64,000 nt of DNA. It comes from an uncultured Prevotellaceae bacterium (GTDB lineage Bacteria; Bacteroidota; Bacteroidia; Bacteroidales; Bacteroidaceae). The first letter of the stretch is position 1, and each line of letters begins with the position of its first letter. This document shows positions 41,514-49,224 of the stretch, piece after piece. The translations under genes were made by a program, and so were the position numbers. The notes beneath the pieces are model-generated. The model searched no databases. It saw only the letters and a list, made by a program, of their open reading frames with translations, and was not told where the DNA came from. Location: positions 41,767 through 105,766 of the forward strand of contig CACWWZ010000018.1 of the NCBI GenBank assembly GCA_902764705.1. The letters run 5' to 3'.

Positions 41514-41587
41514 TCCCTCACTCCCTCACGCTTTTTGCTGGGAATGCCTTTGTAGCAAGGGGATGAGGCGCGTTAGGGAGTGAGGGA
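41514..41587. repeat. Long stem-loop with 18-bp arms
   Basis: Arms 41514-41531 and 41570-41587 (TCCCTCACTCCCTCACGC / GCGTTAGGGAGTGAGGGA) pair at 17 of 18 positions; the 38-base loop contains a further TTGCT...AGCAA pair. Confidence 0.85.
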
Positions 41588-41767
41588 CATTTTCGAATGC
41601 ACTGTTTTTAGGGGTTCGATTCATCGAATAATAGCAGTCGTTTCGTTACTTGATTCACAATATCGGCAGTTCGTGTTTAGTCCGACGCCTTCGGACTCAC
41701 AGTCGGTAGGTTTCGGACTGAGAGTCCGTAGGGACGGACCATGTGCAGCACTAACCGTTCGAAAATG
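41588..41767. mobile_element. Candidate MITE-like element or structured RNA with 10-bp terminal inverted repeats
   Basis: Perfect terminal inverted repeats CATTTTCGAA (41588-41597) and TTCGAAAATG (41758-41767), plus TGCAC/GTGCA just inside. Internal perfect hairpins: 41615-41628, 41679-41697, 41715-41727 and 41724-41739. A partly tandem ~22-bp unit (near 41691-41732) carries GGACT/AGTCC arms. No coding capacity and no clear target-site duplication. Confidence 0.5.
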
Positions 41768-41778
41768 CTTAATTATAA

Positions 41779-41810
41779 TTTGGCATTTTGCTCGCTTATT
41801 CGTACCTTTG
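41779..41810 (+). promoter_or_regulatory. Promoter of tcdA
   Basis: TTTG (41779-41782), a 20-base spacer and TACCTTTG (41803-41810). It starts just 12 bases beyond the terminal repeat of the hairpin-rich element. Confidence 0.8.
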
Positions 41811-41827
41811 CACGCAAAAATGGAACG

Positions 41828-42544
41828 ATGGCAATAGAACAGGCATTATTCCGCAGGGCGGAACTACTATTGGGTGATGAGGCAATGAGCCGCATCGCTG
41901 AGAAGCGTGTGATAATTTTCGGTGTGGGCGGAGTTGGCTCGTGGTGCGCTGAGAGCTTGGTACGTTCAGGCATCAGAAAGTTGACCATTGTCGATTCCGA
42001 CCGCGTGGCCGTTACGAATATCAACCGCCAGCTGATGGCCACTACGAAAACCGTCGGTCAGGTGAAGGTCGATGCCCTGAAGGAACGTCTGCTCACTATC
42101 AATCCCTCTGCAGAAATCACAGCACTGCAGCAGATCTTCACGGCTGCGACCGCAGAAAGCTTCGAATTGGACACCTACGACTATATCATCGATGCCATCG
42201 ACTCGCTGAAAGACAAAGCCCTGCTCATCCTGATGGCTTGCCAGACAAAGGCCAAGTTCTACTCGTCGATGGGCGCTGCCCTCAAGCTTGACCCCACTAA
42301 GATTCAAGTGGCAGAGTTCTGGAAGGTTAAGGGTGACCCCCTGGCTCGCGCCCTCCGCAACCGCTTCAAGCGCGAAAAAGTATTCCCAAAGCGCAAGTTC
42401 CAGTGCGTCTTTTCCGATGAGTTGTTGGAGAATCAAAAGCCCATTGACTTCGACGACAAGGGTAACGGTACCATTGCCCACATCACCGCCATCTTCGGCT
42501 TCATGCTCGCAGCCCTCGTCATTCAGAACGCCATCAAAGAATAG
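41828..42544 (+). CDS. tcdA: tRNA threonylcarbamoyladenosine dehydratase (TcdA/CsdL)
   Basis: 238 residues from the Met at 41828 (MAIEQALFRRAELLLG), directly after the promoter. E1-like ThiF fold: nucleotide motif 'GVGGVGSWCAESLVRSG', 'DSDRVAVTNINRQLMA', 'IDAIDSLKDKALL' and 'NGTIAHITAIFG'. The N-terminal 'RRAELLLGDEAMSRI' and the lack of the ThiF/MoeB zinc Cys pairs favour TcdA, which cyclises t6A37 to ct6A in tRNA in an ATP-dependent reaction. Confidence 0.9.
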   Translation: MAIEQALFRRAELLLGDEAMSRIAEKRVIIFGVGGVGSWCAESLVRSGIRKLTIVDSDRVAVTNINRQLMATTKTVGQVKVDALKERLLTINPSAEITALQQIFTAATAESFELDTYDYIIDAIDSLKDKALLILMACQTKAKFYSSMGAALKLDPTKIQVAEFWKVKGDPLARALRNRFKREKVFPKRKFQCVFSDELLENQKPIDFDDKGNGTIAHITAIFGFMLAALVIQNAIKE

Positions 42545-42570
42545 AAGGTCCAAAATACAAGGACAAAAGA

Positions 42571-42610
42571 GCCGCCGAGGCCCTGTTTATCGGGGTTTCT
42601 GCGGTTTTTA
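42571..42610 (+). terminator. Probable terminator after tcdA
   Basis: GCCGC...GCGG outer stem and GCCC...GGGG inner stem (loop TGTTTATC) followed by TTTTTA; lies 26 bases after the tcdA stop. Confidence 0.55.
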
Positions 42611-42619
42611 TTGTGGAGC

Positions 42620-42637
42620 ATACCAAACGTTTGGTAT
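42620..42637. promoter_or_regulatory. 18-bp perfect palindrome upstream of the cysK promoter
   Basis: ATACCAAACGTTTGGTAT is fully symmetric. It lies 22 bases upstream of the cysK -33 TTG, a typical position for an activator or for one half of a looping repressor. Confidence 0.75.
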
Positions 42638-42659
42638 ATAGAATGACATACGAATGGGA

Positions 42660-42690
42660 TTGTGGGATTGCGAAATACTCACTAATTTTG
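42660..42690 (+). promoter_or_regulatory. Promoter of cysK
   Basis: TTG (42660-42662), a 20-base spacer and TAATTTTG (42683-42690); leader about 40 bases with AAAAGGATAAG before the ATG at 42734. Confidence 0.7.
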
Positions 42691-42733
42691 CACCCAGAAA
42701 CATTTATTTATTAATTATAAAAAGGATAAGACT

Positions 42734-43681
42734 ATGGCAAAGATTGCAAAACAGCTGACCGAGCTCGTCGGCAACACCCCACTTCTGGAGCTCAACAAGT
42801 ATTCACAGGCAAAGGGTCTGGAGACCCCAGTGATAGCCAAAGTAGAGTTTTTCAACCCAGGCGGTAGCGTGAAGGACCGTATCGCGCTGGCTATGATTGA
42901 GGACGCAGAGCAGAAGGGTATTTTGAAGCCCGGCGCAACCATCATTGAGCCCACTAGCGGAAATACGGGCGTAGGACTGGCACTGGTATCGGCCGTCAAG
43001 GGCTACCGTCTTATCCTTACCATGCCCGAAACCATGAGTGTGGAACGCAGAAATCTCGTGAAGGCCTATGGGGCTGAGGTGCGCCTCACATCAGGTAAAG
43101 ACGGCATGCCAGGTGCCATCCGCGCCGCCGAGGAACTGCGCAACAGCATTCCTGGAGCAGTGATTCTGCAGCAGTTCGAGAACGCCGCAAACCCCGCCAA
43201 GCACTATGCCACCACGGGCCCCGAAATCTGGAAGGATACTGACGGTCAGGTGGACATCTTCGTAGGCGGTGTGGGTACTGGCGGTACCATCAGCGGAACG
43301 GGTAAATATCTGAAGGAGCAGAACCCCAACGTAAAAATCATCGCCGTAGAGCCGAAGTCGAGCCCCGTACTGAATGGCGGACAGAGCGGACCGCACAAGA
43401 TTCAGGGTATCGGTGCCGGTTTCATTCCCAAGACGTACGATGCCGACGTGATTGACGAGGTGTTCGACGTGGAAAACGACGATGCCATCCGCACTGGTCG
43501 TGAGGTGGCCCAGCAGGAAGGTCTGTTGGTAGGTATCTCAGCCGGTGCCGCCCTCTATGCTGCCATCCAGGTGGCCAAGCGTCCTGAGAACAAGGGCAAG
43601 AAGGTGGTGGCACTGCTGCCCGATACGGGTGAGCGTTATCTGAGCACCGTGCTCTACGCCTTCGAGGACTATCCCCTCTAA
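42734..43681 (+). CDS. cysK: Cysteine synthase A (O-acetylserine sulfhydrylase)
   Basis: 315 residues. PLP lysine in '[13 protein letters not shown]' (~Lys44), substrate loop '[12 protein letters not shown]', PLP-phosphate loop '[15 protein letters not shown]' and C-terminal '[14 protein letters not shown]'. It makes cysteine from O-acetylserine and sulfide. It has its own promoter with an 18-bp palindrome upstream; together with metY 6.5 kb away this suggests sulfur-responsive control. Confidence 0.95.
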   Translation: MAKIAKQLTELVGNTPLLELNKYSQAKGLETPVIAKVEFFNPGGSVKDRIALAMIEDAEQKGILKPGATIIEPTSGNTGVGLALVSAVKGYRLILTMPETMSVERRNLVKAYGAEVRLTSGKDGMPGAIRAAEELRNSIPGAVILQQFENAANPAKHYATTGPEIWKDTDGQVDIFVGGVGTGGTISGTGKYLKEQNPNVKIIAVEPKSSPVLNGGQSGPHKIQGIGAGFIPKTYDADVIDEVFDVENDDAIRTGREVAQQEGLLVGISAGAALYAAIQVAKRPENKGKKVVALLPDTGERYLSTVLYAFEDYPL

Positions 43682-43771
43682 GCCATGACCATTAACCAAA
43701 GCAAAAGGAATTCCCTGAGTAATCGGGGAATCTCTTTGTTTTTTGACCTATCAGTTTCTGTATATGTGTTA

Positions 43772-45109
43772 TTATTTTACGAAACCTTTTGTGCGCCATT
43801 TCCCTGAGCGCCAGCGTCGCACGAGGATGACGCCGCGGATGTTCTCGTCGAGGGCGAAGCCAACCCACATGCCTACAAGTCCGAAACCGAGTGGAATGCC
43901 GATGACATAGCTCACGCCGACGGCGACACTCCACTGGAAGATGACGCCAACAACGAAGGGATAGACGGTATCGCCCGTGGCGCGCAACGTGCTACCTGCA
44001 AAAATGTTTGCCGTGCGCCCCACCTCCAAGAATATGTCGACGAAGAGCACCCAGATGCCCATTTTGATGATTTCCTCGTTGTCCGTAAATGCAGTGAGTA
44101 TGCCGCGTCCCGTCAGCGCAAGGACGATGGAGCCAGTGATGGTGATAATCATCGACCAGCGGAAGAAGTAGTTGCCCAGAATGTAGGCCGCCTGGTGGCG
44201 TCGCTGTCCGACGAGGTGTCCGACGAGGATGTCGCCGCCTTGGGTGATGCTCAGACAGAACAGATAGACGAACATAATCATGTTGTGACAGTAGGTGCGC
44301 GCAGCCAGTGCCTCGTTGCTGATCTGGTTGATGAAATAGGTGATGACGACCTGCGAAAGGCAGTATGATATATTTTCGCTCATGGCAGGAATGCCTATAT
44401 AGAACAGGTTCTTGAGTTCCTGCCAAGGCATGGGACGGAAATAGTGCAGCGGGAATCGTGGGATATGCACCTTGAAATGAATGGCAGCCAGCAGCACCAT
44501 GGCTACGGCACGGCAGGTGGCTGTGGAGATGGCGGCACCCTCGACACCCAGCTGTGGGAAGCCCCAGTGTCCGAAGATCAGGGCATAGTTGCCCAGAATG
44601 TTGACGATGTTGACGATGCCCGTCACTACCATCGGGTAGATGACTTTGTCGGCACTGCGCAACGAGGCAGAGAACGTAAGCGACAATGCCTGGAAGAACG
44701 ACAATGCACCCGTTATCTGCAAATACACCAGTCCGTCGCCCATCAGTTCAGGACGCAAGCCCATGAGCAGCAACAGTTCCTCGGCAAAAAAGAACAGCAA
44801 AACACTAACTGCCAAGCCCAGTGCCAGATTTACCGTCAGTGCCATGCCCACCACCTGTACCAGTCGCTTGCGCAGTCCTGCCCCGATGTACTGCGCACAG
44901 AGTATGGCAGCTCCCATGGAGAAGAACTGGTAGACAAGGAAGACCAGCGAGATGAGCTGGTTGTCAAGTCCCACCGCTGCCACGCTGTTGTCGCTATAGC
45001 GGCTCAGCATCACCGTATCGACGGCTCCCAGCATCATGACGAGAGCCATCTCGATGAATACCGGGATGGTGAGCACTTTCAGTTGGCGTTTCAGCGACGT
45101 GTCGGACAT
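43772..45109 (-). CDS. MATE-family multidrug efflux transporter
   Basis: 445 residues from the Met at 45109 (MSDTSLKRQLKVLTIPVF); an upstream ATG in the same frame lies beyond the terminator hairpin of the fba gene. About 12 membrane helices in two related halves; typical features 'LSRYSDNSVAAVGL' in helix 1-2, 'IPAMSENISYCLSQV' and 'STLRATGDTVYPFVV'. It exports cationic drugs or metabolites using a Na+ or H+ gradient. Transcribed alone behind a strong terminator. Confidence 0.92.
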   Translation of the reverse strand: MSDTSLKRQLKVLTIPVFIEMALVMMLGAVDTVMLSRYSDNSVAAVGLDNQLISLVFLVYQFFSMGAAILCAQYIGAGLRKRLVQVVGMALTVNLALGLAVSVLLFFFAEELLLLMGLRPELMGDGLVYLQITGALSFFQALSLTFSASLRSADKVIYPMVVTGIVNIVNILGNYALIFGHWGFPQLGVEGAAISTATCRAVAMVLLAAIHFKVHIPRFPLHYFRPMPWQELKNLFYIGIPAMSENISYCLSQVVITYFINQISNEALAARTYCHNMIMFVYLFCLSITQGGDILVGHLVGQRRHQAAYILGNYFFRWSMIITITGSIVLALTGRGILTAFTDNEEIIKMGIWVLFVDIFLEVGRTANIFAGSTLRATGDTVYPFVVGVIFQWSVAVGVSYVIGIPLGFGLVGMWVGFALDENIRGVILVRRWRSGKWRTKGFVK

Positions 45110-45123
45110 GTGATTCTCAAAAA

Positions 45124-45153
45124 TAGGGTGCGTTAATGGACTAACGCACCCTA
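45124..45153. terminator. Terminator between fba and the MATE gene
   Basis: Perfect 12-base inverted repeat TAGGGTGCGTTA / TAACGCACCCTA with a six-base loop, 26 bases after the original stop of fba (45179). Confidence 0.85.
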
Positions 45154-45178
45154 AAATCAATTGTCTGTTATCTCTTAA

Positions 45179-46206
45179 TTAGCACTGAGCCAATTTGCCG
45201 TCAGAACCAAGCACATTTACAATCTTATGGATGTACATCTTCTTCATGTTCTCACGAGCGGGCTTCAGATACTGACGAGGATCGAAGTGATCAGGATGCT
45301 CTGCCAGATACTGGCGGATGGCAGCTGTCATAGCCAGACGAGAGTCTGAGTCGATGGACGAGAGTCTGAGTCGATGTTGATCTTGCAGACAGCGCTCTTG
45401 GAAGCCTCGCGGAGCTGATCCTCGGGAATACCGATAGCATCGGGCAGGTTGCCGCCGAACTTGTTGATGGTGTCGACTTCCTCCTGGGGAACTGAAGAAG
45501 AACCATGCAGGACGATGGGGAATCCAGGCAGCTTAGCCTCAATCTCGTGCAGCACGTCGAATGCCAATGGAGGAGGAACGAGCTTGCCAGTCTTCGGATC
45601 GCGTGTGCACTGCTCGGGCTTGAACTTGTAAGCACCATGAGAAGTACCGATAGAAATAGCCAGCGAGTCGCAACCTGTGCGGGTAGCGAAATCAATGACC
45701 TCCTCGGGCTTGGTGTAGTGGCTTACCTCAGAGGCTACCTCATCCTCAACACCAGCCAGCACGCCGAGCTCGCACTCAACGGTAACATCGTACTTGTGAG
45801 CATATTCTACAACCTGACGAGAAATCTTGATGTTCTCCTCGTAAGGCAGTGAACTACCATCGTACATGACTGAAGAGAAGCCCATGTCGATGCAATCCTT
45901 ACAGAGCTCGAAGCTGTCACCGTGGTCGAGGTGCAGCACAATCTCAGGATGAGCGCAACCCAGCTCCTTAGCATAAGCCACAGCACCCTCGGCCATGTAA
46001 CGCAGAATGGTAGCGTTGGCATAGTTACGGGCACCCTTAGACACCTGCATGATGACGGGAGACTTTGTCTCAACAGCTGCCATGACGATGGCCTGCATCT
46101 GCTCCATGGTGTTGAAGTTGAAAGCGGGGATAGCATAGCCACCGGCTACTGCTCTCTTGAACATCTCGCGCGTATTGACGAGACCTAAATCTTTGTAATT
46201 TACCAT
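45179..46206 (-). pseudogene. fba: Class II fructose-bisphosphate aldolase, frameshifted by a 20-bp tandem duplication
   Basis: A class II aldolase for cleavage of fructose 1,6-bisphosphate in glycolysis. Zinc and catalytic motifs are intact: 'HLDHGDSFE', 'CELGVLAGVEDEV', 'SIGTSHGAYKF', 'VLHGSSSVPQEEV'. At 45337-45376 a perfect tandem duplication of 20 bases shifts the frame after 'KINIDSDSR', so the ORF ends at 45328 with a nonsense tail. Removing one copy restores a 335-residue protein ending in 'KKMYIHKIVNVLG' and 'GKLAQC' with stop at 45179, the family's normal length. Start at 46206 (MVNYKDLGLVNTREMF). It could be a true mutation, a reversible slippage site or an assembly error. Confidence 0.93.
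45337..45376. repeat. Perfect 20-bp tandem duplication in fba
   Basis: Copies 45337-45356 and 45357-45376, each GACGAGAGTCTGAGTCGATG on the plus strand. Length not divisible by three, so one copy too many breaks the aldolase frame. Confidence 0.97.
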
Positions 46207-46251
46207 AGTTGTAATATTAATAAATGAATAACTATTCTCTGAAATCGACTG

Positions 46252-46259
46252 CAAAGTTA
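46252..46259 (-). promoter_or_regulatory. -7 promoter box of fba
   Basis: TAACTTTG on the minus strand, 45 bases upstream of the ATG at 46206. Confidence 0.65.
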
Positions 46260-46264
46260 CGAAG

Positions 46265-46299
46265 AAAAAGTGAAAAGTGAAAAGTGAAAAGTGAAAAAT
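46265..46299. repeat. AAAAGTG heptamer repeat upstream of fba
   Basis: Four to five tandem copies of AAAAGTG covering the region just upstream of the fba -7 box, where the -33 element is expected; copy-number change would alter promoter spacing. Confidence 0.85.
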
Positions 46300-46387
46300 T
46301 ACTTCCTATTTCACGGATTTTAAGTCTTTCTAACCCTCCGTGCGACCTATGCAGGTAAAAATGCAAACTACGTGTTGCAAAAGTCCA

Positions 46388-48040
46388 TCAGAACTGCCAC
46401 CTGCTGGGCATCTGGCGTTCAGGCCAAAGATGCTTGGCGTAGGTGTAGCCCTGGCGTTCGAAAAGCTGCGTCAGACGGGTAAGACGCTGAAGGAAAGCCT
46501 CGTAGTCCTTCTGGGCTGGTTGCGTCCACTGCACCTCAGCCAATGCTGACATGCGCGGAAGCGCCTGATATTCGGCCATTTCCTCGTTGGTGACATACTC
46601 CGTCCAAAGGTTCGCCTGCACACCCAGAATATGAGCCTGAGCCTCAGCAGAGAGGCTGTCGGCCACAGGATTGAGGTCGTACACCTTCTCGACAGGAATA
46701 TATCCACCACAGCGGCTGGGCTCAAACTGAGGGTCTTCCACCTGCTGATAGTCGAAATAGCAATGCGTAGTGGGAGTCATCACGACGTCGTGCCCCAAAG
46801 CAGCCGCCTTGGCACCAGGCTCAGAGCCTCGCCACGACATAATCATGGCATCCTGCGGACAGTCGTCCAAGATTTCATCCCAACCCAAGGCACGACGACG
46901 GTGAGCGGTGAGGAAGTCGAAGACACGCCTCGTAAAGTGCGCCTGAAGAACGGAGAGTTTAGAGGTGAGCGGAGAGAATTCTTCGTCTGATGTTGTGGCT
47001 GTGCCCAACTTGGCGCCGAGTGCGAGACATTTCGGACACTGCTGCCACTTGTCGGTAGGCGTCTCGTCGCCACCGATATGAATCACCTCCGAGGGGAAGA
47101 TGTCCATCACCTCCATCAGCACGTCCTCTACAAACTGATAGACGCGCTCGTTAGCCACGCAAAGCACATCCTTGTAGACACCCCAGTAGTGTCCCACCTC
47201 GTAGGGACCACCCGTGCAGCCCAGTTCAGGATAGCTGGCCAATGCTGCCAACATGTGGCCAGGCATGTCGATCTCAGGAATAACGGTGATGTGGCGAGCC
47301 TTGGCATAGGCCACAATGTCGCGAGCCTCCTGCTGGGTATAATAACCGCCATAGGGTGTATGGTCGTCAAGGTCGGAATTGGTGCCGATGATGGTGCCGC
47401 TACGCTGCGAACCGACAGAAATGAGTTTTGGCCATTTCTTGATTTCGATGCGCCATCCTTGATCGTCAGTCAGATGCCAATGGAATACGTTCATGTTGTG
47501 CATGGCCAGCAAGTCGATATACTTCTTAACAAATGCCACCGAGAAGAAATGGCGCGAGCAGTCGAGATGCATGCCACGCCAAGAGAATCGCGGGGCATCG
47601 GTGATGATGACAGGATTCAGGATGGGGCCTTCGAGAAGTGCCTTACGAAGTGTCTGGATACCATAGAATACGCCAGCGGCAGAGCCGCCTTGAATGGTGA
47701 CACCACTCTTGCTGACAGTGAGTATATAACCCTCGCGCTGCTTCACGGCAGGCGACACCGAGAGCTCGATGTAGCGAACCCGTTTCATGCGTTTCGAAAC
47801 GATGGGCAGGTCGTTCCACGTCACTTCCTTCAAATACTGCCGCAGGAACTCAGCCTCCCCCTGCAAATCGGCAGGAGCCAGAATCTGCACACCGTCCTCC
47901 AGTACAAATGCCTCGCCCTTCTGTTCTACAATGCTCTGGGGCAAAGGAACCACATTGTAGTTAGCAGGATTGCCTGCCATAGACATGGTGGCAATGTAAT
48001 AATTAAATAATGATAAAATGATAAAACAACAGCGCCTCAT
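46388..48040 (-). CDS. Beta-N-acetylhexosaminidase, GH20
   Basis: 550 residues from the Met at 48040 (MRRCCFIILSLFNYYIATMSMAG), a weak signal peptide; another in-frame start at 48067 is possible. GH20 N-terminal beta domain (~25-150) and TIM barrel (~155-500) with 'FHWHLTDDQGWRIEIK' and catalytic Asp325-Glu326 in 'HIGGDETP'. It releases terminal GlcNAc or GalNAc from host or microbial glycans in the periplasm. It follows the PIG-L gene by 45 bases and probably belongs to the same transcription unit as GH2 and PIG-L. Confidence 0.93.
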   Translation of the reverse strand: MRRCCFIILSLFNYYIATMSMAGNPANYNVVPLPQSIVEQKGEAFVLEDGVQILAPADLQGEAEFLRQYLKEVTWNDLPIVSKRMKRVRYIELSVSPAVKQREGYILTVSKSGVTIQGGSAAGVFYGIQTLRKALLEGPILNPVIITDAPRFSWRGMHLDCSRHFFSVAFVKKYIDLLAMHNMNVFHWHLTDDQGWRIEIKKWPKLISVGSQRSGTIIGTNSDLDDHTPYGGYYTQQEARDIVAYAKARHITVIPEIDMPGHMLAALASYPELGCTGGPYEVGHYWGVYKDVLCVANERVYQFVEDVLMEVMDIFPSEVIHIGGDETPTDKWQQCPKCLALGAKLGTATTSDEEFSPLTSKLSVLQAHFTRRVFDFLTAHRRRALGWDEILDDCPQDAMIMSWRGSEPGAKAAALGHDVVMTPTTHCYFDYQQVEDPQFEPSRCGGYIPVEKVYDLNPVADSLSAEAQAHILGVQANLWTEYVTNEEMAEYQALPRMSALAEVQWTQPAQKDYEAFLQRLTRLTQLFERQGYTYAKHLWPERQMPSRWQF

Positions 48041-48085
48041 ACTTATAACATTATTACATTGTTTCATTGTTACATTTTTACAATC

Positions 48086-49222
48086 CTAAAAGTGGTACTC
48101 CACAAAAGCCTCCATCGCCTCGTAGCAGGCCAGACCGAGATCGTCATAGCGCTTTGCCAAGGCACGGTTGCGGTCTTCGGCACGCTGCCAGAACAACCGT
48201 TCGTCGTTACCCAAAAACGGTGCACTCTCCATCTGACTCTGATGACGCAGAATGGCATTGCGCTTCTCACGCAATTCCTCAGGGCTCATCGGCACACACA
48301 TCTCAATATCGGCCACCTCCCACTCTGCCCACGCGCCACGATACATCCACACGCGGCAGTCCTTGAGCCACTCGGCACCAGCCTCCTTCTCCTCGTCAAT
48401 GGCTGCCAGGACGGCATCGGTACACTTGCGGTGGGTGCCATGCGGGTCGGCCAAGTCGCCGGCAACGAATACCTGATGGGGCTGAATCTCGGATAACAGC
48501 TGTTGAATAGGCAGTACGTCCTGCTCCGTCATCGGCAATTTCTCAATCTTGCCGCTCTCATAGAAAGGCAGGTCGAGAAAGTGGACATGACTATTGTCAA
48601 TGCCGTTATACTCACACGCAAGACGAGCCTCTCCCCTACGGATGAGTCCTTTCAGACGGAGCACCGTCTCGTTGTCAATGTCACCAGGCTGCTTACCTTT
48701 CAGAAAATCCCTTACCGTCTGGTAGCTGTTGTTGATGACTTCGTCGGAACCACTGGTAAAAATCATGTTGAAGCCCTTGATGAAGTGCATGAAGCGCGCC
48801 ACCTCCTCGTCGCCGACGGCAATATTTCCGGAGGTCTCGTAGGCCACATAAACGTCATGTTTCTGCTGCATTAGACGACGGATGGTACCCCCCATCGAGA
48901 TGACGTCATCGTCAGGATGCGGCGAGAAGACAACCACACGCTTCGGATAGGGCTTGGCACGTTCAGGCCGCGTGCTGTCATCGACATCGGGCTTACCACC
49001 CGGCCAACCCGTAATGGTATGCTGTAATTCGTTGAACACCTCGATGTTCACCAGTCCAGCCTGTCCGTCAAACTGCTCGACGAGATGTCCGAGGCCGTTG
49101 TCCATATAATCCTTTGTCGAGAGTTTCAGCAGGGGTTTGCCGACCTTCTCGCATAGGGCGATAACCTGCCTCCGCAATACGTGGCTGGGCATTGTAATCG
49201 TTTCTGTCAGATTAAGATTCAT
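48086..49222 (-). CDS. PIG-L/LmbE-type deacetylase, lacking the usual NagB-like domain
   Basis: 378 residues. PIG-L domain at ~95-290 with the metal motif 'FSPHPDDDVISMGG' and distal His in 'GDLADPHGTHRKC'. The N-terminal ~90 residues ('VIALCEKVGKPLLKLSTKDY', 'VFNELQHTITGWPGGKPDVDD') resemble the linker seen in Bacteroides proteins where a NagB-type glucosamine-6-phosphate deaminase domain precedes PIG-L; here that domain is missing. Its ATG lies two bases after the GH2 stop, so the two are translationally linked. PIG-L enzymes remove acetyl groups from GlcNAc derivatives; the substrate here is inferred. No signal peptide. Confidence 0.85.
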   Translation of the reverse strand: MNLNLTETITMPSHVLRRQVIALCEKVGKPLLKLSTKDYMDNGLGHLVEQFDGQAGLVNIEVFNELQHTITGWPGGKPDVDDSTRPERAKPYPKRVVVFSPHPDDDVISMGGTIRRLMQQKHDVYVAYETSGNIAVGDEEVARFMHFIKGFNMIFTSGSDEVINNSYQTVRDFLKGKQPGDIDNETVLRLKGLIRRGEARLACEYNGIDNSHVHFLDLPFYESGKIEKLPMTEQDVLPIQQLLSEIQPHQVFVAGDLADPHGTHRKCTDAVLAAIDEEKEAGAEWLKDCRVWMYRGAWAEWEVADIEMCVPMSPEELREKRNAILRHQSQMESAPFLGNDERLFWQRAEDRNRALAKRYDDLGLACYEAMEAFVEYHF

Positions 49223-49224
49223 AA

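Larger units (their letters stand above)
41442..41827. other. Gene-free 386-bp region between recQ and tcdA, full of inverted repeats
   Basis: Holds the recQ -7 box (41463-41470), a long stem-loop (41514-41587), a hairpin-rich segment with terminal inverted repeats (41588-41767) and the tcdA promoter (41779-41810). Short open frames here are not credible genes. Confidence 0.85.

Noticed and set aside
41600-41640. GGGGTTCGATTC as part of a tRNA
   Set aside because: It resembles a T-arm, but no acceptor stem, anticodon arm or D-arm can be built around it.
41580-41837. An 85-codon open frame between recQ and tcdA
   Set aside because: It runs through the hairpin element and the tcdA promoter and has no protein-like composition.
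45291-45695. A separate 134-codon gene overlapping the aldolase
   Set aside because: It is an out-of-frame reading of the aldolase gene, extended by the 20-bp duplication.
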